Counted from the first letter of the stretch, positions 49,942 through 58,792 are shown. The stretch is 64,000 nucleotides of DNA from Caballeronia catudaia (GCF_001544755.2 NZ_FCOF02000010.1:124001-188000); one strand, 5' to 3'. A program made the numbers and translations. The notes: a model not told the origin generated them from the sequence alone.

Positions 49942-50622
49942 TCACTGCGCCGGCGGGTTCAACTGCTTCTTCAGCGCTTCGAGACGATCTTCGACGGACG
50001 GCCCGCGATGGAGTTCGGCGAGCTTGTCGTCGAGCGCCTTGCCGGACTTCTGATCGGCGGAATTCAGACGCGCATCCGAGCGTGCGTTGGCGAGCTGGAC
50101 CTTGTCCTCGAGCTTCTGGAAGTCTTCGGAAAGATTCTTGCCGCCGATGCCGCCCAGCGCCGTTGCGGCCGTGTCCTTCGCCGTCGCGATCTGCTGCTTC
50201 GCCTGGAGAATGTTCGAGCGCGCGTTTAGATCGTTGCGGCGCTGACGCATGTCGGCGATCTGCTTTTTCAGATGCTCGACCGACGGCTCCAGCGTCTGCA
50301 GTTCGGCCGCGAGCGCATCGCGTTCGGTTTCGGCGTTCGCCTGCGCCGCGAGCGCTTCACGCGCGAGGCCTTCGTCGCCCGACTGCAGCGCGCGCTTCGC
50401 GCCGTCTTCGTACTTCTTCGCCTTGTCGTTGGCGGCGTCGCGCTTGCTTTGCTGCGTCGCGACCTGCGCTTCGATCTCGATGAGCGAGTTCTCCGCCTTC
50501 CCGATGCTTTCGTCGAGCTCGCGCACGATCTGGCGGGCGTCGCGCGAAGGGTCCTGCATGGTGTCGGCGGCGTCGTTCAAGAGGCCTTTGACCGTGCGCG
50601 TGATGGAATCGAAAAGCGACAT
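49942..50622 (-). CDS. PspA/IM30 family protein
   Basis: The 226-residue protein is a PspA-like membrane-remodelling coiled coil. It opens with the amphipathic helix SLFDSITRTVKGLLNDAADT, then continuous heptad-like Ala/Glu/Lys-rich helices (DESIGKAENSLIEIEAQVAT, KRALQSGDEGLAREALAAQA). The ATG at 50622 follows AGGAGA. No PspF, PspB or PspC gene is nearby, so regulation differs from the E. coli phage-shock system. The downstream gene encodes a TPR membrane protein. Confidence 0.9.
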   Translation of the reverse strand: MSLFDSITRTVKGLLNDAADTMQDPSRDARQIVRELDESIGKAENSLIEIEAQVATQQSKRDAANDKAKKYEDGAKRALQSGDEGLAREALAAQANAETERDALAAELQTLEPSVEHLKKQIADMRQRRNDLNARSNILQAKQQIATAKDTAATALGGIGGKNLSEDFQKLEDKVQLANARSDARLNSADQKSGKALDDKLAELHRGPSVEDRLEALKKQLNPPAQ

Positions 50623-50865
50623 GTATTTCTCCTGGATGAAGACGGCGGCTCGCGTTCGCCAGCGAGCCACGCGGCTCGAATGTGAGGCGCAACGCGCGGG
50701 ATTGCAAGCGTCACGTGCAACGCACATGCACGCCGGGTTTACCCGCTCATTAGATCATGCCGTGACTTAATCGGGACTTAACGGAAGGTTAAGGAGTGTA
50801 ACGACGGCCGATGACACGACGCGTTTCGCAGATACCGTGAAGCGGAGGTCGCAGATCATGAACGA

Positions 50866-51273
50866 TCAGCGTCCGGAACGCGTGCCGTCCGTGAGCGAAG
50901 CGTCGTCGCCGGGATCGGTATCGTGCTCGACTTCTTCGTCGGATGCAGCCGAAGCGGGAGGCGTGTGCGGCATGCTGCGCGCCTGCGCGGCCCGTTTGGT
51001 CGCGCTCGCCGCTGCCTCGCGGGCTTCGCGCGCCGCCGCCTTCTCTGCGACGCTTTTGAGCGCGGCATTGAGGGCATCGGGGGCTTTGGGCGCGCGCAAG
51101 CGGTCGACGATGCCCGCCACCTTGATCTGCTCGCTCGTCGCATTGAAATTGAGCACCGCGCGCCGCATGAGTTCGCTCACGCTGATGCCGAGCGTGTCCG
51201 CCGTCTTGCTGATGGCCAGCTTCTGCGCGGGAGTCACGAAAACAACGATGCGTTCGCTGGGTTTGGTCGTCAT
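50866..51273 (-). CDS. Small probable DNA-binding protein (ribbon-helix-helix-like)
   Basis: The 135-residue protein begins TTKPSERIVVFVTPAQKLAI, SKTADTLGISVSELMRRAVL, which reads as a beta strand followed by two helices, the ribbon-helix-helix pattern of MetJ/Arc-type or CopG-like proteins. The middle is an Ala/Lys/Glu-rich helix (residues 70-100) and the tail is acidic and disordered (SDEEVEHDTDPGDD). ATG 51273 is the best start. No toxin gene is adjacent, so a toxin-antitoxin role is not indicated. Confidence 0.65.
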   Translation of the reverse strand: MTTKPSERIVVFVTPAQKLAISKTADTLGISVSELMRRAVLNFNATSEQIKVAGIVDRLRAPKAPDALNAALKSVAEKAAAREAREAAASATKRAAQARSMPHTPPASAASDEEVEHDTDPGDDASLTDGTRSGR

Positions 51274-51760
51274 GAGCGGCTCGCAAACAGTAAGGCGATC
51301 GTAAAGACGATCGCGGCTTCGGTTCATCAAAGAACGGCACGACAGCGCTGGCGCAGGCCCGGGCGGTGGGGCGCGGGGAACCTGCGAACCATTCAACCAT
51401 CATATCGGTTTGTGCGCGGAGGTGGGTGTGGCCCACGCCGCATCACACGCGCGATGAGCGTCGCGCAAAACAGGCGCGCGATCAACGACTTGGGTATTTT
51501 CTCATACGGTTGTCCACAAGGCTCTCAACACTTTCTGTGGGTAACCTCGCATTCATGCCGATTCGACCGGCCAACGGCATTTACTTACAAAAAATCTCCT
51601 GCGGTTTTGTAGTGGCTCGCCCGAATTCTTTAAAATGCACCGTTACTCTCGGTCGAAACCGGCCCGCCATTCGCTCGTCCCGTCTTTGCAGTAGCGCCGC
51701 ACGCGGCGCATCGCAGCGCGGCAGCGCGCGCGCTTCACAGCGCGCCGAACGTTCCCAGTC
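51274..51760. other. 487-bp divergent intergenic region before the class A PBP gene
   Basis: No gene is supported. It contains two DnaA-box-like 9-mers in opposite orientation, TTGTCCACA (51510-51518) and TGTGGGTAA (51536-51544), each one base from TTATCCACA, and a probable promoter near 51607-51636. Confidence 0.5.
51607..51636 (+). promoter_or_regulatory. Probable sigma-70 promoter of the PBP gene
   Basis: TTGTAG (51607-51612) and TAAAAT (51631-51636) are spaced by 18 bases. The predicted transcript has a leader of about 120 bases before the ATG at 51761. Confidence 0.5.
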
Positions 51761-54310
51761 ATGCCTATCATCAAACGACCCGATTCATCGAAATCATCGC
51801 GACACGATCGCGAACCCCGCTGGAACAGCCTGAACGATGCAAAGAACGCGGACGGCGGCGGACGCCACGGCGGCAACGGCCGCGGCGGTGGGAATGACCG
51901 CAATGGCCGTCACAATCGCAACGGCCGCGGCCCGGGCCGCTCACCCCTGGCGCGCATCGGGCTATGGTTCGCGGGAATCGCTGCCATCGGCGTGGTGGTG
52001 GGCGCGCTCATCGTCGGGTATGCGCTCGTCGTCATGGGTCCGAACCTGCCGTCGCTCAACGCGCTCATCGACTACCGGCCGAAGGTGCCGCTGCGCGTCT
52101 ATACCGCCGATCATGTGCTGATCGGTGAATTCGGCGAAGAGCGCCGCAACCTCGTGCGCTTCCAGGATATTCCCGATCAGATGAAGAAGGCCGTGCTCGC
52201 AATCGAGGACTACCGCTTTTACGATCACGGCGGCGTTGACTTCATCGGCATTCTGCGCGCGGGCGTGACCGACCTGATGCACGGCGGCGCATCGCAGGGC
52301 GCGAGCACGATCACGATGCAGGTCGCCCGCAACTTCTTCCTGTCGAGCGAAAAGACCTATACGCGCAAGATCTACGAGATGCTGCTCGCGTACAAGATCG
52401 AGCGCGCGCTCACGAAGGATCAGATTCTCGAGCTGTACATGAACCAGATCTATCTCGGCGAGCGCGCATACGGCTTTTCGGCGGCTGCGCGCGTGTACTT
52501 CGGCAAGGATCTGAAGGACATCACGCTCGCCGAGGCGGCGATGCTCGCGGGACTGCCGAAGGCGCCGTCGGCGTATAACCCGGTCGTCAATCCGAAGCGC
52601 GCGAAAGTGCGTCAGCAGTACATCCTGAAGCGCATGCTCGATCTCAACGCCATCACGCGCGAACAGTACGATCGGGCTGTCGCGGAAGAGATCCATACGA
52701 AGTCGGGCGGCACCGAATACGGCGTGCATGCCGAATACGTCGCGGAAATGGTGCGGCAGATGATGTACGCGCAGTACAAGGAAGAGGCGTACACGCGCGG
52801 CCTCACGGTCACGACGACGATCGATTCCGGCGATCAGGACGCCGCGTACAAAGCCGTTCGCAAGGGCGTGATGGATTACGAACGGCGTCACGGCTATCGC
52901 GGGCCCGAGGGCAACATCAATCTGCCGTCGAACGCGGATGATCGCGCCGAGGCGATCGAAGACGCGCTCGTCGATCATCCGGACAACGGCGAGCTCGTGT
53001 CTGCGGTCGTCACGGCCGCGAGCCCGAAGCAGGTGACGGCGCAGTTCGTCGGCGGCGATACCGCGACCATCGCCGGCGAAGGCCTGCGCTTCGCGGCGGC
53101 GGGGCTGCGCGCAAATGCATCGAAGGCGCTCGCGCTCAAACCCGGCTCCATCGTGCGACTGACGAAAGACGGCAAGGGCGCCTGGCAAATCACGCAATTG
53201 CCGCAGGTCGAAGGCGCGCTGGTGTCGATGACGCCGCAGGACGGCGCGATCCGTTCGCTCGTCGGCGGCTTCGACTTCAACAAGAACAAGTTCAATCACG
53301 TCACGCAGGCATGGCGTCAGCCGGGCTCGAGCTTCAAGCCGTTCATCTATTCGGCCGCGCTCGACAAGGGCATCGGACCGGCGACCATCATCAACGACGC
53401 GCCGCTATCCTTCCCCGCGGCGGGCGGCGGCGATGCATGGGAGCCGAAGGACGACGATCAGCCCGACGGACCGATGTCGATGCGCACCGGCTTGCAGAAG
53501 TCGAAGAACCTCGTGTCGATCCGCATCCTGTCGTATATCGGCACGGGCTACGCGCAGGACTTCGTCACGCAGAAGTTCGGCTTCGACAAGGACAAGACGC
53601 CGCCTTATCTGCCGCTCGCGCTCGGCGCCGGGCTCGTCACGCCATTGCAGCTCTCCGGCGCGTATTCGGTGTTCGCGAACGGCGGCTATCGCATCAATCC
53701 GTATCTGATCGCCGACGTCGCCGATGCGCGCGGCAGCGTGATCTCGCGTGCTAGCCCGCTCATCGCTGGCAGCAACGCGCCGCAGACGCTCGATCCGCGC
53801 AACGCGTACGTCATGAACAGCCTGCTGCATACGGTCGCGACGCAGGGCACGGGCTCGGGCACCAACGTGCTCAAGCGCAATGACCTGCAGGGCAAGACCG
53901 GCACGACCAACGACGCGAAAGATGGCTGGTTCGCGGGGTACCAGAAACAGCTCGTCGCGGTGGCGTGGATGGGTTACGACCAGCCGAAGACACTGGGCAG
54001 CCGCGAGTTCGGCGCGCAGCTCGCGTTGCCGATCTGGGTCGAGTACATGGGACGCGCGCTGCGCGGCGTTCCGCAGGAGCAGATGGCGAAGCCGGACGGC
54101 ATCACGACCGTCGACGGCGAGCTGTTCTACGCGGACCGCACGCCGGGCGCCGGCTTCGTCGCGAGCATCGGACTGGACAACGCCAACCCGATGGCAGGCG
54201 ACGCCACGACGATGGGCGGCGTCGGTCCGGCGGGCATGCAGGCGCCGCCCGCGCCGCAAGTCACGACCGACGAGCGCAAGCAGATCATGGATCTGTTCAG
54301 CAAGCACTGA
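51761..54310 (+). CDS. Class A penicillin-binding protein (PBP1A type)
   Basis: The 849-residue bifunctional transglycosylase/transpeptidase polymerises and crosslinks peptidoglycan. A 60-residue cytoplasmic Gly/Asn/Arg-rich basic segment precedes one membrane helix (IGLWFAGIAAIGVVVGALIV). The GT51 domain shows AIEDYRFYDHGGVDFIGILR with the catalytic Glu, GASTITMQVARNFFL and KIERALTKDQILELYMNQIY. The transpeptidase has the active serine in QPGSSFKPFIYSA, the SxN motif in KSKNLVSIR, and KTGTTNDAKDGWFAG. The ATG is the conserved start region for such N-terminal extensions. A terminator follows. Confidence 0.95.
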   Translation: MPIIKRPDSSKSSRHDREPRWNSLNDAKNADGGGRHGGNGRGGGNDRNGRHNRNGRGPGRSPLARIGLWFAGIAAIGVVVGALIVGYALVVMGPNLPSLNALIDYRPKVPLRVYTADHVLIGEFGEERRNLVRFQDIPDQMKKAVLAIEDYRFYDHGGVDFIGILRAGVTDLMHGGASQGASTITMQVARNFFLSSEKTYTRKIYEMLLAYKIERALTKDQILELYMNQIYLGERAYGFSAAARVYFGKDLKDITLAEAAMLAGLPKAPSAYNPVVNPKRAKVRQQYILKRMLDLNAITREQYDRAVAEEIHTKSGGTEYGVHAEYVAEMVRQMMYAQYKEEAYTRGLTVTTTIDSGDQDAAYKAVRKGVMDYERRHGYRGPEGNINLPSNADDRAEAIEDALVDHPDNGELVSAVVTAASPKQVTAQFVGGDTATIAGEGLRFAAAGLRANASKALALKPGSIVRLTKDGKGAWQITQLPQVEGALVSMTPQDGAIRSLVGGFDFNKNKFNHVTQAWRQPGSSFKPFIYSAALDKGIGPATIINDAPLSFPAAGGGDAWEPKDDDQPDGPMSMRTGLQKSKNLVSIRILSYIGTGYAQDFVTQKFGFDKDKTPPYLPLALGAGLVTPLQLSGAYSVFANGGYRINPYLIADVADARGSVISRASPLIAGSNAPQTLDPRNAYVMNSLLHTVATQGTGSGTNVLKRNDLQGKTGTTNDAKDGWFAGYQKQLVAVAWMGYDQPKTLGSREFGAQLALPIWVEYMGRALRGVPQEQMAKPDGITTVDGELFYADRTPGAGFVASIGLDNANPMAGDATTMGGVGPAGMQAPPAPQVTTDERKQIMDLFSKH

Positions 54311-54337
54311 TGTGATCGTGCATCGTCGATAGTCGAT

Positions 54338-54376
54338 AAAAAAGCGCGCCGGGCTTCAAGACCCGGCGCGCTTTGC
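54338..54376. terminator. Bidirectional terminator between the PBP gene and the copper-chaperone gene
   Basis: Stem AAAGCGCGCCGGG (54341-54353) / CCCGGCGCGCTTT (54362-54374), eight-base loop, A tract before and T tract after. It can serve both converging genes. Confidence 0.93.
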
Positions 54377-54394
54377 ATTTGAGGCAAGGGCGGT

Positions 54395-54826
54395 TCAGTG
54401 ACCGACCGTCGCCGCCGACTTCACCGCGCAGTTCACCTCGAGCGTGGACTTGTCTGCGAACGAGAGGGTGAGCGGAATCGTCGAGCCGACCTTGAGCGGC
54501 TTGCCCGGCTCTTCGAGCATCAGGTGATAGCCCTTCGGTGCAAAGCTCAGGGTGCCATGCGCGGGCACATCCACGGAATCGACGTGCGACATCGTCGCTG
54601 TGCCGTTCTTCGTCTCTGACTTGTGCATCATCGTCATGCCGAATGCAGGCGTCTCGGCCGCGGTGATCGTCGCGGGCTTGTCGCCATTGTTCGCGACGGT
54701 GAAGTAGCCCGATGACGGCAGATTCGGCGGCATCGCTCGAACCCAGCAGTCGCGGGCTTCGAGCGTCGCGGCCTGAGCGATGGAAGCGCAGGCGAGCGCG
54801 CCCGCGAGTACAGCGATCTTTTTCAT
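54395..54826 (-). CDS. Copper chaperone PCu(A)C
   Basis: The 143-residue periplasmic protein has a signal peptide ([20 protein letters not shown]) and the PCu(A)C fold with a histidine/methionine copper site formed by [20 protein letters not shown] and GYHLMLEEP. Such proteins bind Cu(I) and deliver it to cytochrome c oxidase or scavenge copper. It is the last of three minus-strand genes (DUF2946, CopC domain, PCu(A)C), separated from the CopC gene by only 7 bases. Confidence 0.93.
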   Translation of the reverse strand: MKKIAVLAGALACASIAQAATLEARDCWVRAMPPNLPSSGYFTVANNGDKPATITAAETPAFGMTMMHKSETKNGTATMSHVDSVDVPAHGTLSFAPKGYHLMLEEPGKPLKVGSTIPLTLSFADKSTLEVNCAVKSAATVGH

Positions 54827-54833
54827 TGCGTTC

Positions 54834-55196
54834 TCACTTGACGGTGAAGTTGTAGTGACCTTGCGTGCGATGCCCGTCCGCCGCGACCGCGGTCCATTGC
54901 ACCTTGTAGACGCCCGGGGCGAGCTCGCCGAGCGCGACGCTCATGTGCTTCTTGTCGCTGGCATCGACGATGGATTTCGCGGTGTTGACCTGCGTGCCCT
55001 GCGCATTGATGACGATGAGCTTGCTGAAGGTCGGTTCGAGCGCCTCGCCGAAGTCGATCGAGACTTCATGCGGCGCGCTGACGGTCGCGCCGGGGCCGGG
55101 GTTCTGAAGCTTCGGCAAAGCATGCGCGAACGCGAGCTGCGCCGAGCCGATGAATGCGAGCGCCAGCGCGCCGCGCACGAGCGATGATGAAAGCAT
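54834..55196 (-). CDS. CopC domain copper-resistance protein
   Basis: The 120-residue periplasmic protein has a signal peptide ([22 protein letters not shown]) and a CopC domain starting [18 protein letters not shown], including [17 protein letters not shown] and ending [21 protein letters not shown]. The N-terminal His after cleavage and His in DGHRTQGHY are typical Cu(II) ligands. ATG 55196 follows AAGGA with six bases spacing; an ATG five codons upstream is the alternative. It is flanked by the PCu(A)C and DUF2946 genes. Confidence 0.9.
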   Translation of the reverse strand: MLSSSLVRGALALAFIGSAQLAFAHALPKLQNPGPGATVSAPHEVSIDFGEALEPTFSKLIVINAQGTQVNTAKSIVDASDKKHMSVALGELAPGVYKVQWTAVAADGHRTQGHYNFTVK

Positions 55197-55281
55197 GGTG
55201 GATCCTTGCATGCCCGAAGCGTTTCGCGATTCGAGCGATGTTTGCGATGTGAATATGGAAGGCTTGCGTATTTGCGCGGGA

Positions 55282-55638
55282 TCAGGCGGCGGCGGGTGGA
55301 GCGCGCGGCTGGGCGGCGGTGAGCCACGCGCGGCGGGGGGCATCGGTGAGAGAGGGCGGGGCGAAGACTTCGCGCGATGACGATACGAAGCCGGCCTTGT
55401 CGATCGAGGTGGGCGGCGTGGGCGCGTGCGCGATGAGATCGCAATAATCGCACGCGTGCAGATGACCGGCGACGCCGTGCTGCGAATGATGCGGCGTTTG
55501 CGGCGTTTGCGTATCGGTCGCGCAGATGGAAGAAAGCAGCGATTCGATGCGCGCATGCTCGAGCGTTTGCGATGCGGCGGGCGCGAGCGAAAGCAGCAGC
55601 ATCGCGCATAGTGCCGCGAACCCGCCGATCTTTCTCAT
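55282..55638 (-). CDS. DUF2946-type periplasmic protein with His/Cys cluster
   Basis: The 118-residue protein has a signal peptide (MRKIGGFAALCAMLLLSLAP) and a central cluster HHSQHGVAGHLHACDYCDLIAH, which fits the DUF2946 family found with copper-handling genes. The His/Cys density suggests metal binding. It is 85 bases upstream of the CopC gene in the same direction. The start at 55638 gives a normal signal peptide; ATG 55662 is eight codons upstream. Confidence 0.8.
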   Translation of the reverse strand: MRKIGGFAALCAMLLLSLAPAASQTLEHARIESLLSSICATDTQTPQTPHHSQHGVAGHLHACDYCDLIAHAPTPPTSIDKAGFVSSSREVFAPPSLTDAPRRAWLTAAQPRAPPAAA

Positions 55639-55797
55639 GATGCTCCGACGCAAGTGCTGCATGCCGCGCTCGATACGATGATGAACGAACGATTATGCCA
55701 CGCGCGTTTCCATGCTCTTCGCTTCGGGCCGAGATGCATCGACGCAGGGCCGCTCTCATCGAACGATGGTTTTTCTTCGTTCGAAGCAATCAAGGCA

Positions 55798-55826
55798 TTG
55801 CGCCAGACTAAGCGATGACTTATAAT
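55798..55826 (+). promoter_or_regulatory. Promoter of the initiator tRNA gene
   Basis: TATAAT at 55821-55826 is perfect, and TTGCGC at 55798-55803 is a partial -35 with the ideal 17-base spacer. The mature tRNA starts 15 bases after the -10 box. Confidence 0.75.
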
Positions 55827-55841
55827 CTTTTCTTCGACGGA

Positions 55842-55918
<77 letters not shown>

Positions 55919-55938
55919 ATACCGTCCAGCACTACATC

Positions 55939-55966
55939 GAAAAGCCCGGTCAAACCGGGCTTTTTG
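55939..55966 (+). terminator. Terminator after tRNA-fMet
   Basis: Stem AAAAGCCCGGT / ACCGGGCTTTT around a CAA loop, followed by T and GCG, ends 22-47 bases after the tRNA. Confidence 0.92.
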
Positions 55967-56146
55967 CGTTTCAGCGCGTGATTATCGACGCATTCAGCGT
56001 AGGCAACCGAAGTCGCAATTGCACCGGTTCATGACCGCCCCGCACGTGGCGGCATCATCCGCGCATGTCAAAATCGCAAAGGTCCGGCACAGCAGTCGCA
56101 CGCGCCAACCCATTCCCGGGCACACACATAAAGGAGTCGCTCGCTC

Positions 56147-56644
56147 ATGGACATTCCACACGTTCTGCAAGCCATCGCGCATCAGGAACATACGCTCGTC
56201 TTTCCGCAATTTCATGCGGAGCACGCGTGGCAGATCGGCGCTCAACTGCGCGAAATGGCGCTGGCGCGCGATGCGGCCATCGTGGTCGACGTGCGCACAT
56301 TCGGACGCAAGCTCTTCTATGCCGCGCTCGACGGCACCACGCCCGACAATGCGCGCTGGGTCGAGCGCAAGTCACGCACCGTCGAGCATTTCCACCGCAG
56401 CTCGTATGCGCTCGGCCTCACGCTGCAGCAGGCCGGCGCGACGCTCGCCGAGAAATACGGCCTCGATACCGCCGAGTTCGCGACGCATGGCGGTGCGTTT
56501 CCCTTGCGCGTATCGGGCGCGGGCGTGATCGGGTCGGTGGCGGTGTCGGGACTGCCGCAGCGCGACGATCATCAAATGGTTGTCGAAGCGCTGTGCGCCG
56601 TGCTCGGCGCGGACTTCGGCAAGCTGTCGCTCGGACACGAGTGA
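56147..56644 (+). CDS. UPF0303 / heme-degrading-domain family protein
   Basis: The 165-residue protein matches the UPF0303 length and shows [20 protein letters not shown], a conserved [10 protein letters not shown] and [20 protein letters not shown], the last close to the GlcG/HbpS fold. The biochemical role is unknown. AAGGAG lies 11 bases before the ATG, a long spacing. It is followed by an SMR gene 37 bases later. Confidence 0.87.
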   Translation: MDIPHVLQAIAHQEHTLVFPQFHAEHAWQIGAQLREMALARDAAIVVDVRTFGRKLFYAALDGTTPDNARWVERKSRTVEHFHRSSYALGLTLQQAGATLAEKYGLDTAEFATHGGAFPLRVSGAGVIGSVAVSGLPQRDDHQMVVEALCAVLGADFGKLSLGHE

Positions 56645-56681
56645 CGTCATCGATCAAACGACGAACGAATACGACAACACG

Positions 56682-57020
56682 ATGCGCTCAACCGCTTATG
56701 TGCTCCTCGCCATCGCGATCGTCGCCGAAGTCATCGCGACTTCCGCGCTGCGCGCCTCCGATGGCTTCACGCGTGCGCTTCCCGCCGCCATCGTCGTGGT
56801 CGGATACGGGCTGTCGTTCTATCTGCTGTCGCTGACGCTGCGCGCGTTGCCCGTCGGCGTCGTGTATGCCGTGTGGTCGGGCGCGGGCATCGTTCTCATC
56901 ACGCTAGTCGCCGCGCTCCTCTTCAAGCAGACGCCCGATTTGCCCGCCATGTTCGGCATGGGCCTCATCGTCGCGGGCGTCGTGGTGCTCAATGCGTTCT
57001 CGAAGATGAGCGCGCACTGA
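56682..57020 (+). CDS. SMR family multidrug/guanidinium exporter (EmrE-like)
   Basis: The 112-residue protein has four helices and the SMR hallmark glutamate in [20 protein letters not shown], followed by [25 protein letters not shown] split into two motifs. EmrE-type proteins work as antiparallel dimers exporting lipophilic cations; some members export guanidinium. ATG 56682 begins the first helix directly. It is convergent with the lipoprotein gene at a distance of 18 bases. Confidence 0.93.
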   Translation: MRSTAYVLLAIAIVAEVIATSALRASDGFTRALPAAIVVVGYGLSFYLLSLTLRALPVGVVYAVWSGAGIVLITLVAALLFKQTPDLPAMFGMGLIVAGVVVLNAFSKMSAH

Positions 57021-57038
57021 CGGCGCGCATGATCCGGC

Positions 57039-57422
57039 TTACTTGCAGCGCACGACCATCGAGCGGTTCTTGACGTTCGCCGAGATCACGTTGTTGATGC
57101 CGCCGCCAGTCGGGCCGCCTTCCTCGTTGTCCTTCGACACGATGTCATAACCCGTCGCGCCGCATTTCTTGCCGGCGAGCACATAGCAGCTTCCCCAGGT
57201 CGATCCGGCATCCGCGCCGCTGCAGTTGACGGCGTAGCCGGTCTGCCCGTCGGGCAAGTTGATGAGCGATGCCTCGTTCGACGACGCACACGCGCCAAGG
57301 CTCGCGACAGCGACGGCAGCCGCGCCGAGCGTAATCGAGCGCAGCCACGTGAAACGCGAAACGGCGCCGCCATGCGCGACGCGTGCAGGGATACGGCGCA
57401 TGCGCCGGCCGGGTTCCTTCAT
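57039..57422 (-). CDS. Putative lipoprotein, hypothetical
   Basis: The 127-residue protein has a long basic n-region, a hydrophobic core (SITLGAAAVAVASLGACASS) and the lipobox LGAC, so it is probably an outer- or inner-membrane lipoprotein. The mature part has several cysteines (VNCSGADAG, WGSCYVLAGKKC, VVRC), suggesting disulfides. GAGG lies before ATG 57422; a later ATG is possible. I recognise no family. It is divergent from the next gene. Confidence 0.72.
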   Translation of the reverse strand: MKEPGRRMRRIPARVAHGGAVSRFTWLRSITLGAAAVAVASLGACASSNEASLINLPDGQTGYAVNCSGADAGSTWGSCYVLAGKKCGATGYDIVSKDNEEGGPTGGGINNVISANVKNRSMVVRCK

Positions 57423-57745
57423 CTCTACCTCGTGAGAAACGAATTGCGATGTGCGCCGTTCACCGGCTTTGCGGCGAGGGCGCTTTTTGAGATGTGCATT
57501 GTCCCATACGCGGCTTACGCGGCACGTAAGCGGTTGTTAGCAGAGTGAGATGGCGCCGTCGCGGCATCCGGCGCGGGCGCGCTGCTTGCGAAAGACAGAT
57601 GACACGTGCCCGCACGCGCCGACCCTATCCGATGAACTATTTTCCGGATCGTGCGCCTTATCCAACTGGATTGTCGGTTGGAATTGCCTGTTCGCGAACG
57701 CAAGCGAACCGGCGCGAACACGGCACGTAAAAAGGGAGGTGAAGC
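57423..57745. other. 323-bp divergent intergenic region with an inverted repeat
   Basis: No gene is supported. GCTTACG (57513-57519) and CGTAAGC (57525-57531) form a 7-base inverted repeat that could be an operator for one or both flanking genes. GGGAGGTGA near 57735 is the ribosome-binding site for the downstream gene. Confidence 0.45.
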
Positions 57746-58012
57746 ATGGCAGAACGAGTCACGGGGCCGTATCGAGGGTTTTACGTCAGCGCTTCGGCGC
57801 GGCTCGTGCAGACGCACACTGATGGCGACGGCGGAGCACCGATCTATGTCGGCTCGGTGAGCCTCGCGCGCGGCGGCCCGGACGACGCGCATCGCTTCGA
57901 GGCGCTCGTCGATCTGGGGTCCGAGCGGCGCTTTGCCACCGAAGGCGAGGCGCTCGAACATGTCGAGCAAGCGGCGCGCGAGTACATCGACCGGTTGCTG
58001 CAATCGACGTGA
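57746..58012 (+). CDS. Hypothetical protein
   Basis: This 88-residue protein has an unusually strong ribosome-binding site (GGGAGGTGA seven or so bases upstream) and good third-position G/C bias. It reads YRGFYVSASARLVQTHTDGD, then a beta-rich middle with APIYVGSVSLARG and an amphipathic C-terminal helix (ALEHVEQAAREYIDRLL). I recognise no family. Its TGA overlaps the next gene's start, so the two are coupled. Confidence 0.75.
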   Translation: MAERVTGPYRGFYVSASARLVQTHTDGDGGAPIYVGSVSLARGGPDDAHRFEALVDLGSERRFATEGEALEHVEQAAREYIDRLLQST

Positions 58013-58365
58013 TGCGTCCCGTACATCTTCGACACCCGGTACTCTACGACGTCGCGAATTGCCTCATCGATTTGTTTCCGAGCGGCGCCGACGTCGCGGA
58101 AATCGGCCAAGAGGCGACGCCCGCGCTGTTCGTGAGTTGGCGCACGGGCGGGGTGGCGAATCATCCCGGCAACATCGGGTGGGGCGTGCATTACCGGTTC
58201 GACGCGCAAGTGTTGCGTGACTATCCGCATCTGCCCGACGAAGCACGCGAGCGCGTATGCGAGCGCGTGCGCGAAATGAGCCGGCTGCTCGACTTCAACT
58301 ATGCCGATCCGCTGGCAAGCTCGCTGCTCGTCGTGGATGTCGACGAATCGGTTCTGGCCGCCTGA
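58012..58365 (+). CDS. Hypothetical protein
   Basis: The 117-residue soluble protein starts at ATG 58012, whose A is the last base of the previous TGA; GTG 58009 immediately before is an alternative. It contains HPVLYDVANCLIDLFPSG and WGVHYRFDAQVLRDYPHL, with a tail of hydrophobic strand LLVVDVDES. No known family is recognised. Pairing and coupling with the upstream gene suggest a common job. Confidence 0.72.
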   Translation: MRPVHLRHPVLYDVANCLIDLFPSGADVAEIGQEATPALFVSWRTGGVANHPGNIGWGVHYRFDAQVLRDYPHLPDEARERVCERVREMSRLLDFNYADPLASSLLVVDVDESVLAA

Positions 58366-58507
58366 GACGCCGCAACACGCGGGGTGCTGGACCGTGCGGC
58401 GCGAGCGCGAGTACCATAGTCGCCGAATCGATTCGTGCGATCGTTTGCGGCGCTGCAAACTTTCACATCGCTTCGAACCGCGGCCACGCCCCATCAACGA
58501 GACAATC

Positions 58508-58792
58508 ATGAATATTCGATTCCTCCCGGACGCGCCCGATTACCGCGATTCCAACCTGACCGTCGAGTTCGCCGCGATCGTCGATGGCAAGCGCGTGCCC
58601 TGCGCGATATCGGTGGAAGCGCTGGAGGATCACTTCGGCGCACAAAGCTATGACAGCGCCGGCTGGATCGATGCGTTCGATGCGGGCCGCTCGCGCATCG
58701 AAGCGGTCGCGCGCGAGCATCTGCGCGTGACCAACGGCATGCCCGTGCTGCTGAAAAGCGGACACTTCCCGCCGGGTCGCGTGACGGTCTGA
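58508..58792 (+). CDS. DUF1488 family protein
   Basis: The 94-residue protein has the DUF1488 pattern: an N-terminal strand with IRFLPDAPDYRDSNLTVEFA, then CAISVEALEDHFGAQ, and a helix ending with ARSRIEAVAREHLRV-like sequence (GRSRIEAVAREHLRV). Function is unknown. ATG 58508 is close to the beginning of the conserved part. It is preceded by a 142-base gap. Confidence 0.82.
   Translation: MNIRFLPDAPDYRDSNLTVEFAAIVDGKRVPCAISVEALEDHFGAQSYDSAGWIDAFDAGRSRIEAVAREHLRVTNGMPVLLKSGHFPPGRVTV

Noticed and set aside
50866-51273. Antitoxin of a toxin-antitoxin pair
   Set aside because: A ribbon-helix-helix-like start is present, but no small toxin gene is adjacent on either side.
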